DNA of 64,000 bases from Myxococcus sp. CA023 (GTDB lineage: Bacteria; Myxococcota; Myxococcia; Myxococcales; Myxococcaceae), in contig NZ_JAAEAH010000041.1 of the NCBI RefSeq assembly GCF_010998615.1, positions 1 to 64,000 on the forward strand. Reading direction: 5' to 3'. The notes under the pieces are model-generated. The model worked only from the letters and a program-made list of their open reading frames with translations. It did no database searches and was not told where the DNA came from. The first letter of the stretch is position 1; every line of letters starts with the position of its first letter. Position numbers and translations under genes: made by a program. This document shows, one piece after another, positions 9,045-17,053 of the stretch.

Positions 9045-10385
9045 ATGGCTCCTCCCGCTGGCTACGACTACGACGACAATCCGTTCAAGCTCGAGAACCC
9101 ATCCATCCTCGACATCGCTCCACCGGAGCCGAAGTCGGTGGAGGACACGGGGCTCAAGATGGGCATCCTGTCCGACATCGCCCTGAAGTACCTCTATTAC
9201 GCAGGCACGGGCACGGGCATGGGCATCGCGGACGAGATGCGGCTGCCGTGGCCAGGCGTCATCGAGCACGTGGTGGACTTCCTCGCCACGGAGAAGCTGG
9301 TGGACCTGCGCGGCGGCAAGGGCTTTGGCCGCGCGTCAGTGGAGTTCATCCTGTCGGAGAAGGGCCGCGAGTACGCGCGAGACGCCCTCACCCGCACCAC
9401 CTACGTGGGCCCCGCGCCGGTACCGATTGAGCAGTACAACGCGCTCATCACCAGCCAGACGGAGGAGACGCCCGTCGTCAGCCAGGAGGAGCTGGTGATG
9501 GCGCTCAGCCACCTCACCGTCCCCGCGGAGCTGATGGACAAGCTGGGCCCGGCGGTGAACTCCGGCCGCTCGCTGTTCCTCTACGGCTCCCCCGGCAACG
9601 GCAAGACGAGCCTGGCCGAGGCCGTCTCCAACATGTTCGGCGGCGAGGTGTTCGTCCCCCACTGCCTGGAGATTGGGAATCAGATCATCCAGGTCCACGA
9701 CCGGCTCATCCACACGCCGGTGTCGCTGGAGGTCGGCCGGGATGCCTCTGGCCGCCGGCAGACCTTCGAAATGGACAACCGGTGGCTCGTGTGCCGCCGG
9801 CCCTCCGTCGTCGTGGGCGGCGAGCTGACGCTGGCGATGCTGGACCTCATCTATTCGGAGAGCACCCGCTTCTACGAGGCCCCGTTCCAGGTGAAGGCCA
9901 ACGGCGGCATGCTCCTCATCGACGACTTCGGCCGCCAGAAGGTCCACCCCACGGACCTGCTCAACCGGTGGATTGTCCCCCTGGAGAAACGGGTGGACTT
10001 CCTCACCCTCCACACTGGCAAGAAGTTCGAAATCCCCTTCGACCAGCTCCTCGTCTTCTCCACCAACCTGGACCCCAAGGAACTGGTGGACGAGGCCTTC
10101 CTGCGCCGCATCAAGTACAAGATTGAGGTCGGGAACCCCGACGAAGAGGCTTACCGGGAAATCTTCAGTCGCGTCTGCGAGGCAGCGGGAATCCCGTACG
10201 TGGACCAGGCCGTCACGTACCTCATCGAGCACTACTACAAGCCGCGGAGCATGGAGCTTCGCTCGTGCCACCCTCGGGACCTGGTGAGCCTCATCCGGGA
10301 CGCGGCACGCTACCGGCAGATACCTCCAGCGCTCTCCAAGGACCTGCTCGACCAGGCGTGCGAGGTGTTCCTCGTCAATCTGTGA
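9045..10385 (+). CDS. AAA ATPase with N-terminal helical/winged-helix region
   Basis: 446 residues from ATG 9045 (a TTG lies immediately upstream, in frame). The first ~150 residues form a helical, possibly winged-helix region (GLKMGILSDIALKYLYYAGTG). The AAA core has Walker A GSPGNGKTS at 181-189, Walker B MLLIDDFG at 289-296, and sensor-like FSTNLDPKELVDEAFLRR. The C terminus has a helical lid (CHPRDLVSLIRDAARY). I place it only as a cytoplasmic AAA ATPase. Its TGA overlaps, by one base, the first possible ATG of the Fic-like gene, which points to coupled expression. Confidence 0.75.
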   Translation: MAPPAGYDYDDNPFKLENPSILDIAPPEPKSVEDTGLKMGILSDIALKYLYYAGTGTGMGIADEMRLPWPGVIEHVVDFLATEKLVDLRGGKGFGRASVEFILSEKGREYARDALTRTTYVGPAPVPIEQYNALITSQTEETPVVSQEELVMALSHLTVPAELMDKLGPAVNSGRSLFLYGSPGNGKTSLAEAVSNMFGGEVFVPHCLEIGNQIIQVHDRLIHTPVSLEVGRDASGRRQTFEMDNRWLVCRRPSVVVGGELTLAMLDLIYSESTRFYEAPFQVKANGGMLLIDDFGRQKVHPTDLLNRWIVPLEKRVDFLTLHTGKKFEIPFDQLLVFSTNLDPKELVDEAFLRRIKYKIEVGNPDEEAYREIFSRVCEAAGIPYVDQAVTYLIEHYYKPRSMELRSCHPRDLVSLIRDAARYRQIPPALSKDLLDQACEVFLVNL

Positions 10386-10501
10386 TGATTTCGTTGTTAC
10401 AACCGCGCGGAATTTCTAGAATCCACGCGCCGTTGTACCGCTCGGCCGCATGCTTCGAGTACCGCCCGCGGCGGACCCGCAGCGAGAAGGAGCCGCAGTC
10501 C

Positions 10502-11344
10502 GTGAAGGAACGCTACCAGGACATCGACGAGAAGAACGAAACGCTGCGTGGGTACCTCGACATCTACAAGGACAAGCCGGACGCGCGCGAGTTCTTGGAC
10601 AAGATGGAGATGTCGTGGATCTACCACGACGCCGCGCTAGAGGGAGTCGTCTACACGCATCAGGAACTGATGGCCGCGCTGTTCCCTCATCGAACCAGCG
10701 CGGAAGCCTCCATGATTCCGGTGGTCCTCGAAATCCGGAACCACAAGGCCGTCTGTGACTTCATCCGTGAGGAGGCAGCGGGCGCGAAGAAGCAGGCGCA
10801 AATCACGCTGACCACCATCAAGCGGATGCATGACCTCTTCCTGGGCAACACGCCGGAGGCTCAGACGGAGCGCGCGCGCATGGAGCGCCGCGAGCGCACG
10901 GAGAAGGAGCTGGCCAAGGAACGCGACAGGTCCGGGCTGCGCAAGGACATGCCGCTGCACCGCACGTACTTCCACGACATCTCCCAGCCGGCGAAGATCC
11001 AACCGGAGTTGGAGAAGCTCGTGGACTACACGGCCAGCGCCGAGTTCCGGGAGTTCCACCCCATCAAGCAGGCGGCCACGGTCCAGCACAAGTTCGTGCA
11101 GATCTTCCCCTTCACTGAGCACAGCGGGAAGGTGGGGCGCATGTGCAGCAACCTCATCCTGCTGCGCAACGGCTACATGCCCGCCGTCATCCACTCCATC
11201 GACCGGCAGCGCTACTACGAGTCCTTCCGGGGACCCGTGGCCGGCTTCCGGACGGTGCTGATGGACGCGATGGAGAACTCGCTCGACAACGGCATGAAGT
11301 ACTTCCGGGACCTGGGGCGCAAGTACAAGGCCCTGAACAGCTAG
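10502..11344 (+). CDS. Fic-fold protein with degenerate active site
   Basis: 280 residues from GTG 10502, which has AAGGAG 9 bases upstream; an in-frame ATG at 10385 overlapping the AAA stop would add 39 poorly structured residues. The Fic signature H-P-F-x-(D/E)-G-N-G-R-x-x-R is present but altered at 202-213: FPFTEHSGKVGR. The catalytic His is Phe, GN is HS and the first Arg is Lys, while P, F, E, one G and the last Arg are kept. The flanking NLILLRNGYMPAVI is normal for Fic. An N-terminal helix (HDAALEG) resembles the inhibitory helix, with Asp where Ser/Thr is usual. AMP transfer by the standard mechanism is unlikely; a binding or regulatory role beside the AAA ATPase is inferred. Confidence 0.7.
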   Translation: MKERYQDIDEKNETLRGYLDIYKDKPDAREFLDKMEMSWIYHDAALEGVVYTHQELMAALFPHRTSAEASMIPVVLEIRNHKAVCDFIREEAAGAKKQAQITLTTIKRMHDLFLGNTPEAQTERARMERRERTEKELAKERDRSGLRKDMPLHRTYFHDISQPAKIQPELEKLVDYTASAEFREFHPIKQAATVQHKFVQIFPFTEHSGKVGRMCSNLILLRNGYMPAVIHSIDRQRYYESFRGPVAGFRTVLMDAMENSLDNGMKYFRDLGRKYKALNS

Positions 11345-11413
11345 CCCACGTCCCGCGGCGGCCCGGCGAGGGAGCGCGCAGGCTCACGCTCCTCTCGCGC
11401 GTCGTGAAGGATG

Positions 11414-11455
11414 CGGGGTCCGTCGACACCATTGGTGTGTTGGCAACAGACCCCG
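11414..11455 (+). terminator. Compound hairpin between the Fic-like and DHH genes
   Basis: The outer arms CGGGGTC (11414-11420) and GACCCCG (11449-11455) are perfectly complementary. Inside lies a smaller repeat, ACACCA-TT-GGTGT. It begins 70 bases after the Fic stop and ends 42 bases before the DHH start. It could be a terminator or a leader structure; there is no T-run. Confidence 0.4.
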
Positions 11456-11497
11456 GATCCTCGAATCCCTGGACGGGAGGAAGTAAGAAGAATACCC

Positions 11498-12619
11498 ATG
11501 CCCGTGACACAGTCCCTCAACAGCCGCCGCGGAACCGGAAGCTCGGGAGGCGAGCTGACGGAGCCCCCGCCACCGCGGCTGGCCCATATGCCAGCCCGTG
11601 ACAAGCTGGAGCGACTCCTGCGAGTGGCCCAGGGCCACCACAAGGCGCTCATCCTCACCCACGACAATCCGGACCCGGACTCGCTGGCGGCGGCGGTGGC
11701 CCTGGCGCACCTGCTCGAGCGCAAGGCGGGCCTGAAGGCCCACATCGGCTACGGCGGCATCATCGGCCGGGCGGAGAACATCGCCTTCGTGAAGGTGCTG
11801 CGCCTGCCCGTCTCACACGTGTCGACCATCGACTTCGACGAGTACGACCTCTTCGGGCTGGTGGACACGCAACCCAACGTGGGCAACCACTCCCTGCCCG
11901 CGCGGCTGGAAGCGCACCTGGTGGTGGACCACCATCCGCTGCGCCAGGAGAGCCTGGAGGCCCCTTTCGCGGACGTGGGCGGCGCATTTGGAGCCACGTC
12001 CACCATGCTGGTGGAGTACCTGCGCGCGGCTCGGTTGGAGCCCTCCGTGGAGGTGGCCACCGGCCTGTTCTACGGCATCAAGGCGGACACGCGCGACCTG
12101 GGCCGGGAGACGACGCCCACGGACGTGGACAGCTACCTGTGGCTGTTCCCGCGCATGGACAAGACGCTGCTGGCGCAGATTGAGCACCCCGAGCTGCCCG
12201 CGCGCTACTTCCAGCTGTACCACACGGCCTACGAGCGGGCGAAGGTGTACGGGACGGCCATCGTCACCGACCTGGAGGAGGTCTACTCCCCGGACATGGT
12301 GGCGGAGGTGGCCGAGCGGCTGATGTTCCTCGAAGGCATGAAGTGGTCGCTGGCCTTCGGGACGTACCGCAACCAGCTCTTCCTCAGCTTGCGCGTCAAG
12401 GACCGGCGGATGAACGCGGGGCGCCTCATCCGCGAAATCTGTGAGGACTACGGCGGCTCGTCCGGCGGCCACGGCAGCATGGCCGGAGCGCGGCTGCCGC
12501 TGTCTGGGAAGCTGGCGCAGCGCAAAGCACTCAAGCGCGAGCTGGTGGCCAAGTTCCTGGAGGCGTTCGGCGTCGCCGACGAGCGGCCGGTGTCGCTGCT
12601 GTACGCGCAGGACTCGTGA
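11498..12619 (+). CDS. DHH-family phosphoesterase (NrnA-like)
   Basis: 373 residues from ATG 11498; an in-frame ATG at 11588 is an alternative. The DHH core has LTHDNPDPDSLAAA, the metal Asp in VDTQP, and VDHHP. A DHHA1 substrate-binding domain ends with GGSSGGHGSMAGARLPLSG, the glycine/histidine motif that grips the nucleic acid or nucleotide. The family includes NrnA nano-RNases and pAp phosphatases, which finish RNA decay or clear 3'-phosphoadenosine phosphate. Which of these it prefers cannot be read from sequence. The next gene starts inside its stop codon region (GTGA overlap). Confidence 0.85.
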   Translation: MPVTQSLNSRRGTGSSGGELTEPPPPRLAHMPARDKLERLLRVAQGHHKALILTHDNPDPDSLAAAVALAHLLERKAGLKAHIGYGGIIGRAENIAFVKVLRLPVSHVSTIDFDEYDLFGLVDTQPNVGNHSLPARLEAHLVVDHHPLRQESLEAPFADVGGAFGATSTMLVEYLRAARLEPSVEVATGLFYGIKADTRDLGRETTPTDVDSYLWLFPRMDKTLLAQIEHPELPARYFQLYHTAYERAKVYGTAIVTDLEEVYSPDMVAEVAERLMFLEGMKWSLAFGTYRNQLFLSLRVKDRRMNAGRLIREICEDYGGSSGGHGSMAGARLPLSGKLAQRKALKRELVAKFLEAFGVADERPVSLLYAQDS

Positions 12620-13761
12620 CGTACTGGGACTACAACGCGGCCGCGCCGGTGCGAGCGGAGGTGGCGACGCTGCTGTCGCGCGCCTTCGCGTCGAGCGGTT
12701 ATGGCAATGCGTCCAGCGTGCACCAGGAGGGCCGCGCGGCACGGGCCCGGTTGGACGCGGCACGGGCGAAGGTGGCCCGCGTGCTCGGCTGCGAGCCGAA
12801 GGAAGTCAGCTTCACCGGCTCTGGCAGCGAGGCGGACGCGCTGGCGCTCGTGGGCGCCTGGCACATGCGGCCCCAGCCCGAGCGGCGGCGGGTGGTGACG
12901 TCCGCGGTGGAGCACCCCGCCCTGCTGGGCGCGGTGGCGCAGTTGGAGCGGGAGGGCGCCCACATCGTGCGGGTGGCGCCCGGTCCGGACGGGCGCGTGC
13001 GTGAAGCCGACATGCTGGCGGCCCTGACGTCGGACGCGGCCTTGTGCTCGTTGATGTGGGCCAACAACGAGACGGGCGTGCTCCAACCCGCGAGGGAGGT
13101 GGCGCTCGCGTGCCGGCAGCGCGGCGTGCTGTTCCACACGGACGCGGTGCAGGCCGCGGGCAAGGTGCCCCTGTCCCTGCGCGAGGTGGACGCTGACCTG
13201 TTGTCCCTGTCCGCGCACAAGTTCGGCGGCCCTCCGGGCGTGGGCGTGCTGATGGTTCGCAAGAGCGTGGACGTCCGCGCGCTCACGCCGGGCCACCAGG
13301 AAGGCGGCCGTCGCGGAGGGACGCAGAACGTGCCCTACGCGGAGGCGCTGGCGCTGGCGCTCGCGTTGGCCCACGCGGAGCTGCCTGAGACAACGGCGCG
13401 GCTGACCACGCTCCGCGATGCATTCGAACGGGAGGTGACGGCGCGACTGCCCGGCGTGCACATCAACGGCGGCGCGGCCCCGCGTGTGCCCAACACCAGC
13501 AACCTGCGCTTCGACGGCGTGGAGGGTGAGTCGCTGCTCATCGCTCTGGATTTGGAGGGCATCTGCGTGTCCTCCGGCGCCGCCTGCGCGTCCGGCACGC
13601 TGACGCCGTCGCATGTCCTGCGGGCCATGGGCCTGTCGCCCGCGCAGGCCCGAGGCAGCCTTCGCTTCAGCATGGGCCCCGGCACGACGGAAGCGGACGT
13701 GGCGCGAGTGGTGGACGCGCTCGTGCGGCACGTGCCGCACGTCCGCGCGCTGGCCGGCTAG
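12616..13761 (+). CDS. Cysteine desulfurase, NifS/IscS class
   Basis: 381 residues, GTG start overlapping the DHH gene by 4 bases. Fold type I PLP enzyme: PLP lysine K202 in LSAHKFGGPPG and the catalytic cysteine C324 in SSGAACASG, which sits in the long flexible loop typical of group I enzymes. It takes sulfur from cysteine as a persulfide for Fe-S clusters or thiolated tRNA. No iscU, sufE or thiI-like gene is adjacent, so the acceptor is unknown. Pairing with a DHH phosphoesterase by translational coupling is unusual. Confidence 0.9.
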   Translation: MTYWDYNAAAPVRAEVATLLSRAFASSGYGNASSVHQEGRAARARLDAARAKVARVLGCEPKEVSFTGSGSEADALALVGAWHMRPQPERRRVVTSAVEHPALLGAVAQLEREGAHIVRVAPGPDGRVREADMLAALTSDAALCSLMWANNETGVLQPAREVALACRQRGVLFHTDAVQAAGKVPLSLREVDADLLSLSAHKFGGPPGVGVLMVRKSVDVRALTPGHQEGGRRGGTQNVPYAEALALALALAHAELPETTARLTTLRDAFEREVTARLPGVHINGGAAPRVPNTSNLRFDGVEGESLLIALDLEGICVSSGAACASGTLTPSHVLRAMGLSPAQARGSLRFSMGPGTTEADVARVVDALVRHVPHVRALAG

Positions 13762-13808
13762 GACACGGAACGCCGGCTCAGGGGCAGCCGAAGGTGGAAG
13801 GTCGCCCC

Positions 13809-13979
13809 CTACCAGGACTGCTCCGGAAGCGGCTGCTCGCGAACGTCCGCGTCGGGTTGCCCGTAACCGGGCATCCCGTCTTCCCGGGCTTCGTCCGCCT
13901 TGGAGATCCGCGGACGCGGGCGCTCCTCGGGCTTGGGTGTGGACTGCTCCGGCTTCGGCTGCTTGGGCTCGTTGGCCAT
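13809..13979 (-). CDS. Small Pro/Glu-rich hypothetical protein
   Basis: 56 residues, starting MANEPKQPKPEQ, highly charged and rich in Pro, Glu and Lys, hence probably disordered. The ATG at 13979 has a good ribosome site (GGGAGG, 8 bases upstream), which supports a real gene. It follows the kinase gene on the same strand after a 106-base gap. No family recognised. Confidence 0.5.
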   Translation of the reverse strand: MANEPKQPKPEQSTPKPEERPRPRISKADEAREDGMPGYGQPDADVREQPLPEQSW

Positions 13980-14085
13980 CTGGATTCCTCCCCCCACGCG
14001 ACACCGCGCGCGGCGGAAGGAAAGGTCGTCATCGTCCTGGAAGGTGGGCAGGGACGGTGGAGTGGACAACAGGGTGCCCGCTCCC

Positions 14086-15084
14086 CTACCCCGCGCGCGA
14101 GCCCGGCGTCGGCGGCGTCCCGCTGGGCGACGGCGCGGCGGGCACCTCGTCACTGGCGCCGAAGAGACCGCGCACCACGGCGGCGATGGCCAGCGGCGTA
14201 CCCACGCGTTCGTCGTAGTGAGGCGTCAGCGCCTGGGCGAACTCCTCGGCTGTCGGGAAGCGGTCCTCGGGACGCTCCGCGAAGGCCCGGGCCACCACGG
14301 CCTCCAGCGCCTCCGGGATGTCGGGCCGCAGCTCGCGCAAGGGCCGGTACTGCCGGGCGCGGATGGCGTTGAACACGGCATCCGGCGTCGTGCCGGCGAA
14401 GGGGCGCTCCAGCGTCAGCAGCTCGTAGAGCACCACCGTGGCGGCCCACAGGTCGGCCTCCGGGTTCACCTCGCCGAGCAGCGATTCGGGGGACAGGTAG
14501 TAGGGCTTGCCCAGCACCTCGCCACCCTGGAGCTTGCCGTCCACCAGCACGCGCGACACGCCGAAGTCGCCCAGCTTGATTTCGCCCACGCGGGAGATGA
14601 AGAGGTTGGACGGCGACACGTCGCAGTGGACGATGCCCAGCCGCTCGCCCTGGGGCCCCGTGGCGGAGTGCGCGTACGCGAGCGCCTCCAGCAGCACCTT
14701 GCCCAGGTACACCGCGAAGTCGAGCGGCAGTGGAATCCCGCGCACCTTGCAGCGCCGGAGGATCTGCCCCAGGTCGCGGCCGTCCACCAGTTCCATCACG
14801 ATGAAGTAGATGCCCTCCAGCGCGCCGGCATCCAGCACCGTGACGATGTTGGGGTGGTGGAGCTGCTTGGACAGCTGCGCCTCGCGGGCGAAGAGCGACA
14901 CGGACTCCGGATCCCGCGTCAGCGCGGGCAACAGGCGCTTGAGCGCCACCGTCCAGCCCTCACGTGGGCCGGACAACACCCGGGCCCGGTACACCTCCGC
15001 CATCCCGCCCTTGCCCAGCACGGAGAGGACTTCGTAGTTGCCGAAGACCCGCGTGGTCTTCTGCGGGGAAGTCGGCTGGCTCAC
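14086..15084 (-). CDS. Hanks-type Ser/Thr protein kinase
   Basis: 332 residues from a GTG that overlaps the TPR gene stop by 4 bases. The kinase domain fills almost the whole protein: glycine loop GKGGMAEVY, ATP lysine in VALKRLLP, catalytic loop HCDVSPSNLF, metal loop GDFGVSR and YYLSPES. The catalytic Asp and Asn are kept, but Arg of HRD is Cys, a feature of kinases that need less activation-loop control. There is no transmembrane segment, so it is cytoplasmic. Myxobacteria carry about a hundred such kinases. Coupling to the exported TPR protein upstream suggests a shared pathway. Confidence 0.9.
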   Translation of the reverse strand: MSQPTSPQKTTRVFGNYEVLSVLGKGGMAEVYRARVLSGPREGWTVALKRLLPALTRDPESVSLFAREAQLSKQLHHPNIVTVLDAGALEGIYFIVMELVDGRDLGQILRRCKVRGIPLPLDFAVYLGKVLLEALAYAHSATGPQGERLGIVHCDVSPSNLFISRVGEIKLGDFGVSRVLVDGKLQGGEVLGKPYYLSPESLLGEVNPEADLWAATVVLYELLTLERPFAGTTPDAVFNAIRARQYRPLRELRPDIPEALEAVVARAFAERPEDRFPTAEEFAQALTPHYDERVGTPLAIAAVVRGLFGASDEVPAAPSPSGTPPTPGSRAG

Positions 15085-16076
15085 GGCGTGGTGTTTCCAG
15101 CCCCCGCCGGCGGGCGGACGGGAACCCGCTTCCGGGTCCGCTGCTGTTGCATGAGCGTTTCGATGTCCTTGATGTCCTCGCGCAGCGCCTGCTCCGCCAC
15201 CGCTTCCGTCGCGCGGCCCGCGGGCATCCAGCCCTGATCGAAGGCCTTGCGCAGCGACTCGCGCGAGCGGTTGCGGTTGCCTTCGCGCTGATACGCGTAG
15301 GCCAGCCACAGGTGGACGTCCGCGCGCCCCAACCCCCTGCCCGCCTCCAGCGTCTTCACCGCGCGGCTCACGTCATTGAGCATCAGCTGGCTGGCCCCCA
15401 GGCCCACCACCGCGGCGGCGCTGCGGGGGTCCTTCGACAGGGCCAGCTCGAAGTGGCGCTGCGCCACGCCCGCGTTGCCCGCAGCCAGCTGACGCTGCCC
15501 CTCCTCCAAGGGTGACACCTCGCCCTGCCGGCCCAGTCCCGCGGCCACCTGCGCCGCGGACGAGTTCGCGCCGTCCGCCGTGGCCGAGGCAGCCACGGCC
15601 GTGGTCGCCGAAGCCGCGCGCGCCGGCGCCACCGCGTCCCGGGACAACGGCCGCAGCAGCAGGAGGGAGTCGTTCTTCAACACCGGCGAGCGGCAACCGT
15701 CCTTCAGCCGGAACAGGGCCGTCATCACCCCATCTTCCGGGTTGAACACGACCAGCGCGGGCTGATTCACCCGCGGCTCACAGTGGGGCCCCAACTGACA
15801 GAGCAACACCTGTCCCACCAGGACGTTGTCCTGGAACTCGCCAGAGAGCACCTCCGTATCGGGTTCGAATCCGCAGGGTCCGCCAGTCGCGACCCCCACC
15901 AGTTGGTCTCCCTGCATGCGCAGGGACACCACGCCATAGGAGTCCCCTTGATAGGAGCTCGACACCGTGGGCGGTCCCGCCCACGCGAGGCCGGAGGCAA
16001 CGGAAAGAACCGTCGCAAGACCCTTGTTCAATAGCGAGGGCGGCATATGTGGGTGGATTCGGGCTCTTTCCATCAT
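15081..16076 (-). CDS. Exported TPR-containing protein
   Basis: 331 residues from ATG 16076; the adjacent ATG 16073 or ATG 16046 are possible. It has a signal peptide (hydrophobic core GLATVLSVASGLAWA). A ~120-residue domain with three or four Cys (GGPCGFE, LLCQLGPHCEP, KDGCRSP) follows, then an Ala-rich linker and two or three TPR-like helix pairs (GQRQLAAGNAGVAQRHFELA; DVHLWLAYAYQREGN). It is therefore a periplasmic or surface scaffold. It is the first gene of a two-gene unit with the kinase. No named family recognised. Confidence 0.75.
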   Translation of the reverse strand: MMERARIHPHMPPSLLNKGLATVLSVASGLAWAGPPTVSSSYQGDSYGVVSLRMQGDQLVGVATGGPCGFEPDTEVLSGEFQDNVLVGQVLLCQLGPHCEPRVNQPALVVFNPEDGVMTALFRLKDGCRSPVLKNDSLLLLRPLSRDAVAPARAASATTAVAASATADGANSSAAQVAAGLGRQGEVSPLEEGQRQLAAGNAGVAQRHFELALSKDPRSAAAVVGLGASQLMLNDVSRAVKTLEAGRGLGRADVHLWLAYAYQREGNRNRSRESLRKAFDQGWMPAGRATEAVAEQALREDIKDIETLMQQQRTRKRVPVRPPAGAGNTTP

Positions 16077-16210
16077 AGAGGTCCCGCGCCTGCCTTGTAA
16101 ACGCGCGAGGATGCCTTGACCCCGCCGCCCCCCGTCCTTATCATTTCCAAAGACTCTGGCGGGAATTCCCAATAGATTCGAGGATTTGGAAGCACTGTAG
16201 CTTTGTTCAA

Positions 16211-16413
16211 GGGCTGTCCCCTGCGGGGCGCGTGATGCTCGGCAGAAATTCGAACCGATACGTCCATTCCGGGGTCCGTTTCGGTCTCCATGTGCAAGCC
16301 CTCCCTCCTCACGGGGGATGAGGGAAGCCTGCGGAGGCATGACTTCGGTCCCCACCTGGCTTTTGAGGGTTCAATGGACGCCGGGCACACGGCCATGCTG
16401 CGGGGGACTTTTT
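16211..16413 (+). ncRNA. ssrS: Candidate 6S RNA
   Basis: About 200 bases directly before the 5-formyl-THF cyclo-ligase gene, the place 6S RNA occupies in many proteobacteria. By eye it folds as 6S should. A long closing stem is formed by 16216-16224 with 16400-16408, 16227-16234 with 16388-16394 (one bulge) and 16236-16243 with 16380-16387. An open central region has ~18-25 unpaired bases on the 5' side and TTTTGAGGGTTCAA on the 3' side. An apical arm follows (around 16269-16353). A T-run (16409-16413) follows the closing stem. 6S RNA binds sigma-70 RNA polymerase as a promoter mimic. The ends are approximate; a covariance-model search would settle it. Confidence 0.7.
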
Positions 16414-16429
16414 CTTTGGAGCGGCGTCG

Positions 16430-17053
16430 GTGAGCGAGACGGTGGTGGAAGAGGCGGCGGCGAGGAAGCAGACCCTACGAGAGGAGCTCACGGCGCGCCG
16501 GAAGGCGATGACGCCGGACCTCATCGATACGCGGGGTCTCAAGGTTCAGTCTCGGTTTCTGGCGGCGCCGTATTATCAGAAGGCGCGCACGGTGGCGCTG
16601 TACGCCCCCATTCGGGGGGAAGTGCCAACCCGGGATATCCTGATTGCGGCGTTGCAAGACGGCAAGATTGTCTGCTACCCGCTCTCACATGTTCACGGGC
16701 GGATTCTTTCGTTCCGTGCCATCAAGTCGGAAAGCGAGCTGGAACCGGGACGTTTGGGGGTGCGTGAGCCCACCAACTCCGCGGACCTCATCGCGGTGGA
16801 CCAGATTGACCTCTTCGTGGTGCCGGGCCTGGGCTTCACCCGGGAAGGCAAGCGGCTGGGGCGCGGGGGCGGTTACTACGACGCCACCCTCCGCGCGGCC
16901 AGTCAGCGCAGTCGTCGGGTGGGCCTGGCCTTCAATGACCAGGTCATCCCCGTGCTGCCCACGACCGGGGATGACGTCGACATGGACCTGGTCGTAACGG
17001 AGTCTGAGTCCCTGCGCGGCCTGTACCGCGACTGGGACTTCCTCGATACGTGA
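16430..17053 (+). CDS. 5-formyltetrahydrofolate cyclo-ligase
   Basis: 207 residues, GTG start with GGAG 8 bases upstream. The family marks are an N-terminal basic helix (KQTLREELTARRKAM), the ATP-site region VALYAPIRGEVPT, and the signature FVVPGLGFTREGKRLGRGGGYYD. It converts 5-formyl-THF to 5,10-methenyl-THF with ATP, recycling a folate dead end. It follows the 6S RNA candidate and would need read-through past its T-run, as known for ssrS-ygfA in other bacteria. It overlaps the next gene by 4 bases (GTGA). Confidence 0.92.
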   Translation: MSETVVEEAAARKQTLREELTARRKAMTPDLIDTRGLKVQSRFLAAPYYQKARTVALYAPIRGEVPTRDILIAALQDGKIVCYPLSHVHGRILSFRAIKSESELEPGRLGVREPTNSADLIAVDQIDLFVVPGLGFTREGKRLGRGGGYYDATLRAASQRSRRVGLAFNDQVIPVLPTTGDDVDMDLVVTESESLRGLYRDWDFLDT

